The position numbers and the translations under genes are program-made. Positions 34,835 through 41,670 of a stretch of 64,000 nt of DNA are shown one piece after another; position 1 is the first letter of the stretch; every line of letters begins with the position of its first letter. The notes beneath the pieces are model-generated. The model was not told the origin of the DNA, made no database searches, and saw only the letters and a list, made by a program, of their open reading frames with translations. This DNA comes from Parelaphostrongylus tenuis. Taxonomy: Eukaryota > Nematoda > Chromadorea > Rhabditida > Metastrongylidae. Location: contig JAHQIW010006496.1 in NCBI GenBank assembly GCA_019055375.1, forward strand, positions 1-64,000. The letters run 5' to 3'.

Positions 34835-35927
34835 TGATATGCGAAGGAAAATCAGGTAGAATTGACGGTGCAATTAAGACAAGGTGCATTTTTACACCGA
34901 GATCAACTATAGGCAGTAAATCTGGCATGTTCGCTTCCTGTGCCCTAGTCAGGCTGGGTAACGATGCTCTAGGCAAAAAAAGGCTGATCCAATTACAAAT
35001 TTCTGTTTTGACTTCATGAAAAGCGCGCCGATCGCGTTCATCCGCTCGTCAGACCACCGGTGGGCTCATCTACGGAGTTTCTGCTGTTCAGCTCCGTGTT
35101 GAAGACCTTTGTAGTTTCGCGAAGACGTCGCGTGGAACTGTGTGGGGACTTTTGGACCCTTGTCGTCGAGAAACACCTTTCTTTTCATTCTCGCTATTCG
35201 TATCACAGGGTATTCTTATCACCTCTCAGGTTTCTTGCATTACTATGGGCTCTAATGGATTGCTTGTTTGTGTGAAGAATTAATTTGGAAGTATAAAATT
35301 TTTTTTCAGAGTCAGCTGCACAGCCTTCTCATCAACATTTTGACATGTTTCTCTGTCCGCAGAAGTCTAGTGCCGTTCCAGCATTGAACAGCCTTGATCT
35401 ATCGGCTTTTGAATGTCCTAGTAAGGGATTTTAGTTTTTGTCTGCTCGAAACTTTGTGAATCATCTAGCTTCAGTCTTACGATCATCAAATATATCTAAC
35501 AAGCAAATTTACACGTGTTACATACTTCAATGTTGAGTTTGAAAAGCTTGAAATTTACTCATGATTATTGTCGAATTACAGGGTCACCATGGGTTGAGTT
35601 CAGTGCTGTTGATGACCGTCTTCGTAACAACAGCGCTTCGGAGAGGTCTTTTTTGACGGGATTACCAGAACCACCTAAGTGAGATTGACTCTTTTATGCT
35701 AATTCAACTAAATACTTCTCCAATGAAGGTATTTCAGGTCCACGAACGCAGCAATTCAGCGTAACACTAAGTCCGATAAGCCGCTTACTTCTCTCGACTC
35801 GTTACTGTCATTTTCCCCGAAAAATCATGAAGACGCTAGAGTTGACGCGAAGAACACATCTTCCAAGTCAGCACTTCACGAAAATGGTAGCAAAGCGCTC
35901 GATCCGTTAGCGGATTTCTTTACGTAG
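12264..35927 (+). CDS. SCYL2: SCYL2-like SCY1 pseudokinase (CVAK104 ortholog), about 20 exons
   Basis: Spliced plus-strand gene. Exons read from conserved protein and splice signals: 12264-12314, 12383-12505, ~13669-13825, 17044-17200, 17278-17364, 17608-17670, 18040-18123, 21113-21244, 21306-21419, 22261-22386, 22460-22636, 22694-22816, 23612-23726, 30574-30706, 30771-30990, 31840-31963, 32194-32277, 35310-35420, 35582-35678, 35738-35927 (TAG). Most phases agree exactly. The product of about 820 residues is close to the vertebrate protein (about 930, from memory). The order is N-terminal helix, pseudokinase, HEAT-like repeats and a low-complexity tail, colinear with SCYL2. Family knowledge: SCYL2 binds clathrin and AP2 and works in endosome-TGN sorting; catalysis is absent or weak. 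The ATG follows a splice acceptor by 3 nt and starts a stretch matching the SCYL2 N-terminus (NKFRATVTQVAAQ). One phase link (32277 to 35310) needs an unseen exon. Identity is very secure; a few boundaries are not. Confidence 0.93.
12595..12835 (+). repeat. Short foldback element in SCYL2 intron 2
   Basis: The left end cattcgctggagaagaactttt and the right end aaagtttctgtccagcgaatg are inverted repeats. The interior includes attcgaaagctt. It is the shortest copy (about 240 bp) and creates a spurious 71-codon frame next to a false acceptor at 12,584. Confidence 0.65.
14035..14400. repeat. Foldback with tRNA-like arms
   Basis: The left arm has gcgggttcgatcccctaata (B-box-like) followed by cgacgcttc. 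The right arm has taggggatcgaaccagcaacc in reverse. Between them are gtaatgttagataactgagcg and similar matching stretches. The two halves therefore form one inverted repeat, with pol III B boxes in opposite arms. Confidence 0.6.
15530..15645. repeat. Imperfect TA/CA microsatellite
   Basis: Units such as atacatatg and tatatgtatatg; it directly precedes a foldback element. Confidence 0.6.
15680..16480 (+). repeat. Foldback (MITE-like) element, about 800 bp
   Basis: The left end ggctggacaggacttttcat, with accattcgaaagct, pairs with the right end attgctaacactcctaagaaag and tttctgtccagcgaatgaca. The interior carries the family landmark cttttcgtgcttccagcga. No transposase frame. Confidence 0.65.
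16515..16780. repeat. Long TA microsatellite with flanking hairpin
   Basis: About 75 bp of nearly pure (TA)n at 16,517-16,592, flanked by agccactatgctaagttta on the left and agcatagtttaaac on the right, which can pair. Then 150 bp of tatatgtaca-type repeats. Confidence 0.75.
16795..16960 (+). repeat. tRNA-derived SINE, 3' part only
   Basis: Only the last half of the family is present: attcagtcacctcaaac, then gaatgcatggcgca, then gatcaacgccgaaagc and a cttta-rich tail. It sits directly after a TA/CA-rich microsatellite tract, in an intron of SCYL2. Confidence 0.65.
18308..18605 (+). repeat. tRNA-derived SINE copy in SCYL2 intron
   Basis: Same family as 1,883-2,190. It has tgtggtgcattggttagagg, then ggtttgatcccac (B-box-like), the ccctcccttcttc region and the 3' end cttgacaacgccaag. 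It is diverged by eye. It lies 185 bp downstream of the exon ending 18123. Confidence 0.65.
19004..19021 (+). repeat. Poly(C) run of 18
   Basis: Eighteen consecutive C, inside or next to a foldback relic; the exact length is unreliable in any assembly. Confidence 0.8.
19085..19690. repeat. Second foldback with tRNA-like arms
   Basis: The left arm is agaaggttgccaattaaatc, then taccacgacgcttcactcta. The right arm is gaggcgtcatagtatagga, then ttgaaccagtagctttcttacc. It shares with 14,035-14,400 the segment taattagttac(a/g)(g/a)aagaaccttc, so it is the same family. Confidence 0.55.
19700..20350 (+). repeat. Foldback (MITE-like) element, about 650 bp
   Basis: The left end ttggacaagaatttttcatagg pairs with the right end tatgaaaagttcttgtccagcg. 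The interior landmarks gggcagagctctttc-like and cttttcgtgcttccagta are present. Confidence 0.7.
20611..20905 (+). repeat. tRNA-derived SINE copy in SCYL2 intron
   Basis: It has gagcggttgtggcgcagtgg, ggtttgatcgcgcgc, the middle cattcaatcactt and the 3' end of the family. Complete length, same strand as the host gene. Confidence 0.7.
21440..22190 (+). repeat. Foldback (MITE-like) element between SCYL2 exons 9 and 10
   Basis: It contains cgcagggcagagctcttcc, then tttctggaaagaccgtttcac, cttttcgtgcttccagcgaag and tttaaaagttttcgtccagcg. It begins about 20 bp after the exon ending at 21419 and fills most of this intron. Confidence 0.65.
22261..30990 (+). CDS. SCYL2: SCYL2 exons 10-15: HEAT-like helical repeats
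   Basis: This covers roughly residues 324-621. Recognisable blocks are IAYFNDPLVKTLNLFESL, VQFFKSLPGVL, VLPHFSCEFSTPDLIPFILP, LLLLQRMELLLEKASEEH, LCISIVPNISKLVD, IRVQALLCIGKLLSTLESW, KSREPAILMAILGIYKL and LKLQQLSAMQEQQM-type helices. All occur in the same order in SCYL2. Exons 22261-22386, 22460-22636 and 22694-22816 keep phase 0. The exon at 23612-23726 needs a one-base correction in an A run (23669-23673) to join the exon at 30574 in frame. The 6.8-kb intron 23727-30573 is the largest in the gene and holds a SINE pair and a mariner relic. Confidence 0.9.
22850..23560 (+). repeat. Foldback (MITE-like) element between SCYL2 exons 12 and 13
   Basis: It contains gttatacgggaacaaatg, ttctggaaagaccgtttcgc, cttttcgtgcttctagc and aatctcttgttcagcgaaag. 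It starts about 35 bp after the exon ending at 22816 and stops about 50 bp before the next exon, so the intron is mostly transposon. Confidence 0.65.
23925..24208 (+). repeat. tRNA-derived SINE copy in SCYL2 intron
   Basis: It has ggcggcgcagcggttggag, tcaatctctcgcccaagg, gagtcataaaggctg and gatcaactccggaagcttta. Diverged; same strand as SCYL2. Confidence 0.65.
24209..25299. other. SCYL2 intron with an unassigned minus-strand frame
   Basis: The minus-strand frame 25124-24741 (127 codons, Lys/Arg/Ser-rich) is long for this region but shows no family motif. Taken as chance or repeat derived. Nothing else seen. Confidence 0.4.
25300..25565 (-). repeat. tRNA-derived SINE copy, antisense in SCYL2 intron
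   Basis: The reversed family order is visible: cctgaggatgcgtcatgcat, then ttgaggtgattaaa, then ggagggatggaaggcttgg and finally gcgctacatgcgctc (reverse of the A-box end). It lies opposite to the copy at 23,925, about 1.1 kb away. Confidence 0.65.
25990..26460 (-). mobile_element. mariner/Tc1-family transposase fragment
   Basis: The minus-strand frame from 26450 to 26079 gives VTEDESWILLGEQHATHWLP, then AAQPKPKPGF, GHWHGMLIWELFDNKQIINA and NRKQLRKLTAAVREK. This is the core of a mariner transposase: first catalytic Asp in (E)DESW, the PKPK turn and the GxxxWELxxxxxxINAxxYxxQL-like helix. The later HDNARPH block is missing, and no terminal inverted repeats are evident. It lies in the big SCYL2 intron, antisense to the gene. 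Confidence 0.7.
26600..27035 (+). repeat. Foldback element, internally deleted
   Basis: The outer ends gacaggacaaatgaaaag and tttttcatttgtccccttat are inverted repeats. Left-half landmarks (cggagagagctcttttt, aaaataccgtttctc) are present; the right interior is missing. Confidence 0.6.
27036..30573. other. Large SCYL2 intron segment, mostly unrecognised
   Basis: It contains a tRNA-like relic (27,118-27,190), second-family foldback pieces (28,905-29,040) and a left-end foldback fragment (30,195-30,270). No exon with both conserved protein and splice sites was found. Confidence 0.5.
31119..31711 (+). repeat. Foldback element with clean terminal inverted repeats
   Basis: The left terminus tacttgtccattatgag matches the reverse complement of the right terminus ctcataatggacaagta. 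Inside are the family landmarks on both arms. This copy defines the true ends of the family best. It sits 130 bp downstream of the SCYL2 exon ending at 30990. Confidence 0.75.
31840..35927 (+). CDS. SCYL2: SCYL2 exons 16-20: low-complexity C-terminal tail
   Basis: Exon 31840-31963 starts in the phase left by 30990 and encodes GATNLDDVMKPDSTITNMD and onward. Exon 32194-32277 encodes KELPLNGKTIRGSEQE and onward, Gln/Ser rich. Exon 35310-35420 encodes a Ser/Pro-rich stretch ending ALNSLDLSAFEC. Exon 35582-35678 encodes SPWVEFSAVDDRL and onward. Exon 35738-35927 ends DPLADFFT then TAG. Ser/Asn/Pro-rich tails carrying clathrin or adaptor peptides are usual for SCYL2; here the DPLADFF end resembles a DPF/DxF-type adaptor motif (inference). 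The tail is much less conserved than the rest, so the call for each exon rests on phase and position. One exon taking phase 0 to phase 1 between 32277 and 35310 was not found. Confidence 0.75.
32469..32550. repeat. Near-perfect hairpin of about 40-bp arms
   Basis: The arm gtattatgagctttgatatt continues through gatcttaagagagca. It is mirrored by tctcttaagatcaatatt and then aaagctcataatac, with a TA-rich loop and one or two mismatches. It lies 190 bp after the SCYL2 exon ending at 32277. It is followed by a TA/CA microsatellite (32,560-32,690). Confidence 0.75.
33542..34010 (-). other. Protein-like minus-strand segment inside a SCYL2 intron, unknown
   Basis: On the minus strand an ATG-started frame (33775 to 33542) encodes 77 residues, including KTQVDADSEGSPPLTAST and DQSLNKSFLEYFKLIQFS. 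A further open piece upstream (about 33,990-33,880) gives GEPVVITEPRTSKLFVGYYE. The composition is coding-like and antisense to SCYL2. It may be a decayed retroelement or a nested gene piece; I cannot name a family. No splice join was established. Confidence 0.25.
34495..34795 (-). repeat. tRNA-derived SINE copy next to a TA tract
   Basis: A full-length, well-preserved reversed copy: gatcaatccctgagggatg at the left and accactgcgccacatgcgctc at the right. It is followed at once by a (TA)n run (34,793-34,832). It lies in the SCYL2 intron 32278-35309. Confidence 0.75.
34793..34832. repeat. (TA)n tract abutting a SINE
   Basis: About 40 bp of alternating TA at the 5' (A-box) end of the reversed SINE. 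Confidence 0.8.
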
Positions 35928-36315
35928 GGCTCTGTTTTCTGAATTATTGTATGTATTTCCACCTACTTATTCCAATCTTGTTGTATATTGTGTTCAATTT
36001 TTACTTATTACCTGCTTATCTGAAAATTACCATTTTTTTCGGATCGGTGTCAATATATGACGAGTTCGTGGATTGCATAGATTCCAAGTAAATGAATTAT
36101 CAAAAGGTGCTGCATTTCTGGGCCTTTTTTTACATCCAAGTGGAAGAGAACATCACGTGGGCTTTTTTCCCGAAATTCTAACATAATGTATCCTGTCATT
36201 TGATGGCGTCTTGCTTCACTATTGTACTCACGTTGAAGATTCCAAAAAAAGTCGCTCGTCTGTTTTGATGTTGTTGTGATTTTAGATAATGGTATTGAGG
36301 AGGTTCCACATCACA

Positions 36316-36321
36316 AATAAA
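36316..36321 (+). terminator. Candidate poly(A) signal AATAAA after SCYL2
   Basis: This is the first canonical AATAAA I see downstream of the SCYL2 stop (35925-35927), about 390 bp into the 3' region. The position is plausible for the 3' end, but weaker variants could be used earlier. Confidence 0.4.
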
Positions 36322-37697
36322 TATGATTCGAATGTTGTATGGTATTCGTCTCATGTGAGATTTGCCATTCTAGTTCTTGAAATATCTCCACCTTGACGTA
36401 ATTCGTATCTTTGTATCAAAATAATTCGCCTTGAAACTATTAGGAGCTCGGGAACTCCATCATCTTTGGGTGATATTATGGGAACGTAAGATGATTTTTC
36501 TTTGTGAACTGAGCAAAGGGAATGGTGAAAGTACTTCTCCTAATATGTACTATGCCTCCACCTGCTTTTAATCTGAAAAAGTATGTGACGAATAAGTAAT
36601 GCAGGAAAATTCCTTGGGTAAAGTGCTAAAGGGAAATTTTGGCGTTTTCCTGTATAAAGTACTCGGTTTTTATTAGCTAATATGGACCATTTATCGATGC
36701 ATTCATGGAAAATCAAATATGAAAGGTATAAAGACGAAAGTCGAAGGATAGCTTGTGGTAGGGTGAGAGGTTCTTATGATTTCCTTATTATCGTTGAAAG
36801 ATTTCCTTTGCAATTTCTCCATTCCTGACAGTTATATGGATCTATTCTCACTTATTGCGCCATCTTTCTTCGAGTTTAATCACCAGTCGGGTTACTCGAA
36901 GAAAAGATTTCGGAGATTCAGACGTTCCCTTCTTTCTTACTGTTGTTATGCAAAGATTATCATAGTATTGTATAGTGTTTTGGAACCTTCGGTAATGACT
37001 CCTATCAGGTGTTTCGCATGGCGGTCACATCGCACGTCGCCAGATTTTTTTGGTGGTACAATCCGTGTACATTGAACAACTCGTAGGCATTTGTTCACCT
37101 AGCTGTCATCACACAAAAACGATACCGTTTTTTTTCGACTAATTACGGAAAATTTTTTATTGAGATGTATAGGAACTTGGGTGGCGGTGTAGCGTAGTGG
37201 TTAGTGAATGATACGGTGTATCAGGAGCAAGATAGTAATTAAGGCTTTTCTTAGCTCCCGTTACCTTCAGAATTGCAGGGAGAATTGTCTCGACCAGCAT
37301 TTTACAGCACCTTGTATGATGAAGTTAGCAATGTTGTCTAACATTGTATCATCTCGCAACCCTTGGATCTTCGATGACAGCACGGCTTTTGTGGTTTAGC
37401 ATCCTTTGTTTTGATGCACAGACAACACTCCTCTATGAGTTCTTTATAAACCTTATTTGGAATCTGGTTATGGACGATTCGAGCAGATATCCAGTGGAAT
37501 AATACGTGTTGAAATGAGACATTGCAGAGGAGAGAAAAAGACGGAACTATGATGGATTGATGGGATTTCAGTTCTGTAGTTCTATGTTATCTCGTTGCAC
37601 CCCACGATATGGCATCTCGTAGGTTTTAATGTCTGTTACCTAACCCCATTTTTACACAAAACGTTCAGTGACCTGCGTGACAGGTGCATGGACAAAA

Positions 37698-37995
37698 GTT
37701 AGAAGGATGAAGCTCTCAGCCTTGATCTATCCCTGAGGGATGCGTCATGCAATCATCTTCAAATTTTCTTCTTTTGAGGTGACTGAATGCATATTTGGCC
37801 TCTACAATAACTCTCGGTGACCTGCCGCTAGTATCGAGTCAGTGTTGCTTATCCCCCTAGGCCAAGTGTGAGACCAGTCTGGTATCAATCTACCGACCGC
37901 GGAGGGATGGATTGTTTTATGAGCCATGAGCGCAAAATCGAGCGGTAGACCATGTGTGCTACGCAGAGCACCTCTAACCACTGCGCCACATGTGG
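37698..37995 (-). repeat. tRNA-derived SINE copy downstream of SCYL2
   Basis: A well-preserved reversed copy: gatctatccctgagggatg, ttgaggtgactgaatgcat, ggagggatggatt, accactgcgccacatg. It lies in the SCYL2-to-next-gene interval. Confidence 0.7.
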
Positions 37996-38644
37996 TTTTA
38001 GCGTATGGATATGTCGACCACAAATAGACCTCATCAATGGAATATGCAGTGCTAGGAAATACGTAGACTGATAGGTTCTCTATGCCGTTTAACGCAATTA
38101 CCTTCCGATAGTACAGCTTCCACAGAAGTCCTGAATATGACTTCAAGTTCTTCAAATTGGGCACTAGAAGCTAGTGAACTTGTGGATTTTCCATGAATTC
38201 AGATAGCAGTGATTTCATAGTTGGAGTTTAGCTCAGATCGCAGGCTCTGAGGCTTGTGGCTTGCTATTGCAGAGAGTTGCAAATTTTATGTAAAGAGTGG
38301 TGGGTTTATTTTGAAATTACAACTTGTATTCGAAGCGATATTAGTCGTGTTAGGCATTTTTTGTGTTCTTTATCTTATTAAGCCTTTTTCCTGCTTCTCA
38401 CGTATTCATTTGCCGTAGGATCCCTTGCATATCGAGTCAAACTGTGCCTTTTAATGTTGACCGATTTTTAGATTTGATATGAATAGCGTCTTATTTTCTT
38501 TCTGAGTTTTTTTTTTAACCCTTTGACCACCACTTACAGCAAATCTGACCATCCATTGAAATCAGTATCTATCTAATACTATAAATCAGTCTGAATGCGA
38601 CGAAATAATTTCTTGAGACTATTATTTTATTTTCCAATTCACAG

Positions 38645-38869
38645 GGTGGAGAGAACCTTTGAAGAAGGCTTCAAAGTCTTGGAAAAATCTTTCTAAAAGG
38701 TCACTGTTGTCAGTTTATACGAAATTGTAATGAGACTATTATTCGGTTGATATTTTGACGTCTTTTTCCTCTTTTTCCTAGCCGTATTAATTCGAGTCAG
38801 CTGAATAAACCCGTCGTTTTGTGCAATGTGGATCCTAGCAAGAAAAGATTGGACGAATCGTTACTGTAA
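38645..38869 (+). CDS. Last two exons of an unidentified plus-strand gene
   Basis: Exon 38645-38699 (after ttcacag) encodes WREPLKKASKSWKNLSK. It ends with a gtcact donor in phase 2. After ctttttcctag, exon 38782-38869 continues in exactly matching phase as RINSSQLNKPVVLCNVDPSK, then KRLDESLL and TAA. The phase match, good acceptor and a degenerate homologous copy 2.3 kb downstream make this a real gene end rather than chance. I do not recognise the family. Upstream exons are not secure; 36444-36485 (SSGTPSSLGDIMG, clean acceptor and donor) is a candidate. It lies in the same orientation between SCYL2 and the LYST-like gene. Confidence 0.45.
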
Positions 38870-38956
38870 TCGAGCACCGTTCAATTTTGAAATAATCTCG
38901 GTGGTGTCGCTTCCATTCTTCAGGAGTCGTCTTTCTCATTGCATTTGCCTTCTGAT

Positions 38957-39261
38957 TCCTAAGAGAACTGAGTGGTGAGCAAAAACACGACCTCAGGCAA
39001 GAATCGAACACGCGCTTCATCCTCTCTGGGAACGCGTGGTCTACTATTAGCTCAACTGGGTTTGTAAAGCAAAGTCGCATACCCGATCAAATCTGTTAAT
39101 AGTTGGTGGCAGATAATTAACATAAAGATGTTGGAGAATGAGTGATGATGCAAATGCGCCTCGGGGTCCAGTGATAGAGCACGCGTCCCCGGATAAAATG
39201 AAACGCGGGTTCAATTCCCATCCGAAGCCGTGTTTTTGCTCACCACTCAATTCTCTTAGGA
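38957..39261. repeat. Foldback element with 33-bp inverted ends and tRNA-like cores
   Basis: The left end tcctaagagaactgagtggt (38,957 on) is the near-exact reverse complement of the right end (to 39,261), continuing through gtgagcaaaaacacg. Each arm carries a tRNA-like half: aagaatcgaacacgcg in reverse on the left, and atagagcacgcgtccccgga with cgggttcaattcc on the right (39,155-39,230). It is inserted in the 3' flank of the 38.6-kb gene and absent from that gene's tandem copy. Confidence 0.7.
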
Positions 39262-40251
39262 ATATATGAATGATCATAACACTGCGAAAAATTCAGTAAA
39301 AATACCAGCGATTCCTAATAAGTGCTTTTTGATTGATTGTTTGATTGCTTTTTTGCTCTTTTGATCTCGTATCACAGTACTCCCTGTATCTAGTCATGTC
39401 CATATTCAAACTATGATCATGTGTAATCTTGAAAATATAGTTCACAAAGTTAATTTTTTTTCGTGCAGAGCTTCAGAAAACCCAGCAAAAGAAGGTGGAG
39501 AAAGGGGTGATAGCTGTTTTCATGGGAGAATTTTGATTAGAGCGCACGTGAATAATTCCGAGTCGCAGTGTTTCATTATCTAATCAGAGCTACATGGTCC
39601 TAAATATTGTACTTTTGACCTCACGGAAAGTGAGATATCTGTGCATCGGCTACAGCGTTTATGGTGTATATTCTCTTCAGCAGCAAAATTGTCTTGTGCG
39701 AAATGAGCTCATCCATAAAGAAAGCTTTTCGTAAATTATCAAGTGCGAGGGATCGCTTTTGAAAGGCGACGCTCTACACAGCATCTTTGCTGATTAAAAT
39801 ATTGATTGAACAAAAAAACTTTATCATAAACGCCAGGCAAAATAAACCACTGAGAAGCCCACGCATGCACTGTGATCAAAACATTTCGTCTATTGCGACC
39901 TTCAAGCATTTAACTCATTCGCGTCATTTCAGGCATCATGCTGTCCATTTTCGTCTCACTGGGTCTCAGGACTTTTCTACCACTTAATCAAAAGCAGCTG
40001 GAAATAGGACGTGTGGGACAGATAAACCTCCCTTAACCTTGATAATCTAGAACAACCTTCGTTCTAATAAGTTTATTTGGAAGAGACTGTGACTTTAGCT
40101 CGCTGTGATCATTTATCGTAATTTTACAGGACATACGAGTATAAAATATACCAAAGCAAAATTAGCATAGCGTACAAAGTGCTTCCAAATGTCAGCAGCA
40201 ATGCATGGTGGACCATAGTAAAACGTGGTAAATAGACTCCGACAAACAGTC
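39262..40251. other. Intergenic, weak exon candidate only
   Basis: After the acceptor-like tttcgtgcag (39,469) a short frame LQKTQQKKVEKG precedes a possible donor; not supported further. Otherwise AT-rich unique DNA. Confidence 0.35.
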
Positions 40252-40562
40252 ATTTGGCGCAGTGGTCAGAGGTGCTCTGCGTCGTACAAATCTTGTATCG
40301 GTGGTTCGATTACGCGCCCATGACTTATCAAGCCATCCATCCCTCTGGTGTCGGTAAATTGGAATCGGACTTGTCTCAGACTTATCTTGGAGGATAAGCA
40401 GCACCGATTTGGTGCAGCGGGAGGCCACCGCGAGTCACTGTAGAGGCCAGATATGCGTTCCATCACCTCAGACGATATTAAAAATTGGAGACGAATGCAT
40501 GGCGCATCCCTCAGGAATTGATTGGCGCCGAGAGCGTTATCCTTTGTCCTTCATCCTTTATC
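40252..40562 (+). repeat. tRNA-derived SINE, forward arm of an inverted pair
   Basis: A full-length forward copy (tttggcgcagtggtcagagg to gccgagagcgttatcctttg). Its 3' end abuts the 3' end of a reversed copy at 40,566-40,832. Confidence 0.75.
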
Positions 40563-40565
40563 TAG

Positions 40566-40832
40566 AACTCTCCGCGTTGATGGAACCCTGAGGATGTGCC
40601 GTGCATTCGCCTTCCATTTTTTCCGTTTGAGGTGATTGAATGCATATCTGGCTTTCACAATGACTCGTAGTGGCGTACCGCTGTATCGATTCAGTGCTGC
40701 TTATTCTCGTAAACAAGTCTTAGACCAGTCTGGCACCAAATTACCGACGCCGGAGGGATGGATGGCTTGGTGAGCCATAAGCGCGAGTGCGACGCACAGC
40801 ACCTTCAACCACTGCGCCACATGCGCTCAACA
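40566..40832 (-). repeat. tRNA-derived SINE, reverse arm of an inverted pair
   Basis: A reversed copy from ctccgcgttgatgg to aaccactgcgccacatgcgc. It lies tail-to-tail with 40,252-40,562, making a near-palindrome of about 580 bp. Confidence 0.7.
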
Positions 40833-40849
40833 TTATCCATGCAGTAACC

Positions 40850-41245
40850 ATAGATTAGTTTAAACGCAACGAGCTAATTTACTGAGACCATCATTGTATT
40901 TTCCGGTTCACAAGGTGGGGAGAAACTCTTAAAAAGGCTCTGGAGGCAAAGAAAAATTGTCTCAAAAGTCACGACTCTTTTGCCATATGTGCGCGAAAGT
41001 GTACGCATGGTTGTAAAAGTGTTAAAGGGTTTCTGAATGAGAATATCGTCTAAATTACGTTCTTTCCTCTTCTTCCTGGCCGAATAGGTCCGAGTCACCT
41101 CGCTACAGACGTGGTTTTTTAAGTGGTGGATCCGCACAAGAAAGTCGGACCGCACGAATCGGGTACAGTAATCGGCCACCTTTAAAATTTCAGTTGATCT
41201 CGGCGGCGTTCCTTCCATTCCTCAACACTCATCTTTTGTGATCAC
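40850..41245 (+). pseudogene. Degenerate tandem copy of the 38.6-kb gene end
   Basis: This stretch aligns by eye with 38,570-38,940, including intron and flanks. The first exon equivalent reads WGETLKKALEAKKNCLK but its acceptor has become acaag. The second equivalent reads RIGPSHLATDVVF, then TAA, then VVDPHKK. The original stop is lost and an internal stop gained. The flanks stay similar to about 41,340 against about 39,410 in the first copy, the difference in length being a foldback insertion at 38,957-39,261. It is therefore an old, non-functional duplicate. Confidence 0.55.
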
Positions 41246-41394
41246 TTAAATCTTTTGATACCTTGTTTGATTGCTTTCCCACCTTCATTTGCGACCTGTT
41301 ATCAAATATTCTGCCCATCTAGTCATCTATATATTCATATCGCCATTTGTCTCACATGTACAATAAGTTGTATACTAATGCGTTCTTCATAACA

Positions 41395-41560
41395 GTGTAT
41401 ATAAATACGGCTAATATGCATATACATATGTATATATATGTACATTATATGTATATATGTATATGTATATGTATATATATATATATACATGCATTTGTAC
41501 ATATCCATGTGCATATCTGTGCGCAAGCATATACAGGTGTATAGTACTTACACGCATACA
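41395..41560. repeat. Imperfect TA/CA microsatellite upstream of the LYST-like exon
   Basis: Repeated tatgtatatat and acacgcat units; the TA-derived Tyr/Ile frames on both strands are artefacts. Confidence 0.65.
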
Positions 41561-41670
41561 CGCATGGTTGTTTTCGTTGCTCTCACGTGTTTATATTGCT
41601 TTATAATTCCGACTGAGAGTAGAAATGGGTGTCGATTAGGGTGCAGTGAGCCAACAAACTGATTATCTAG

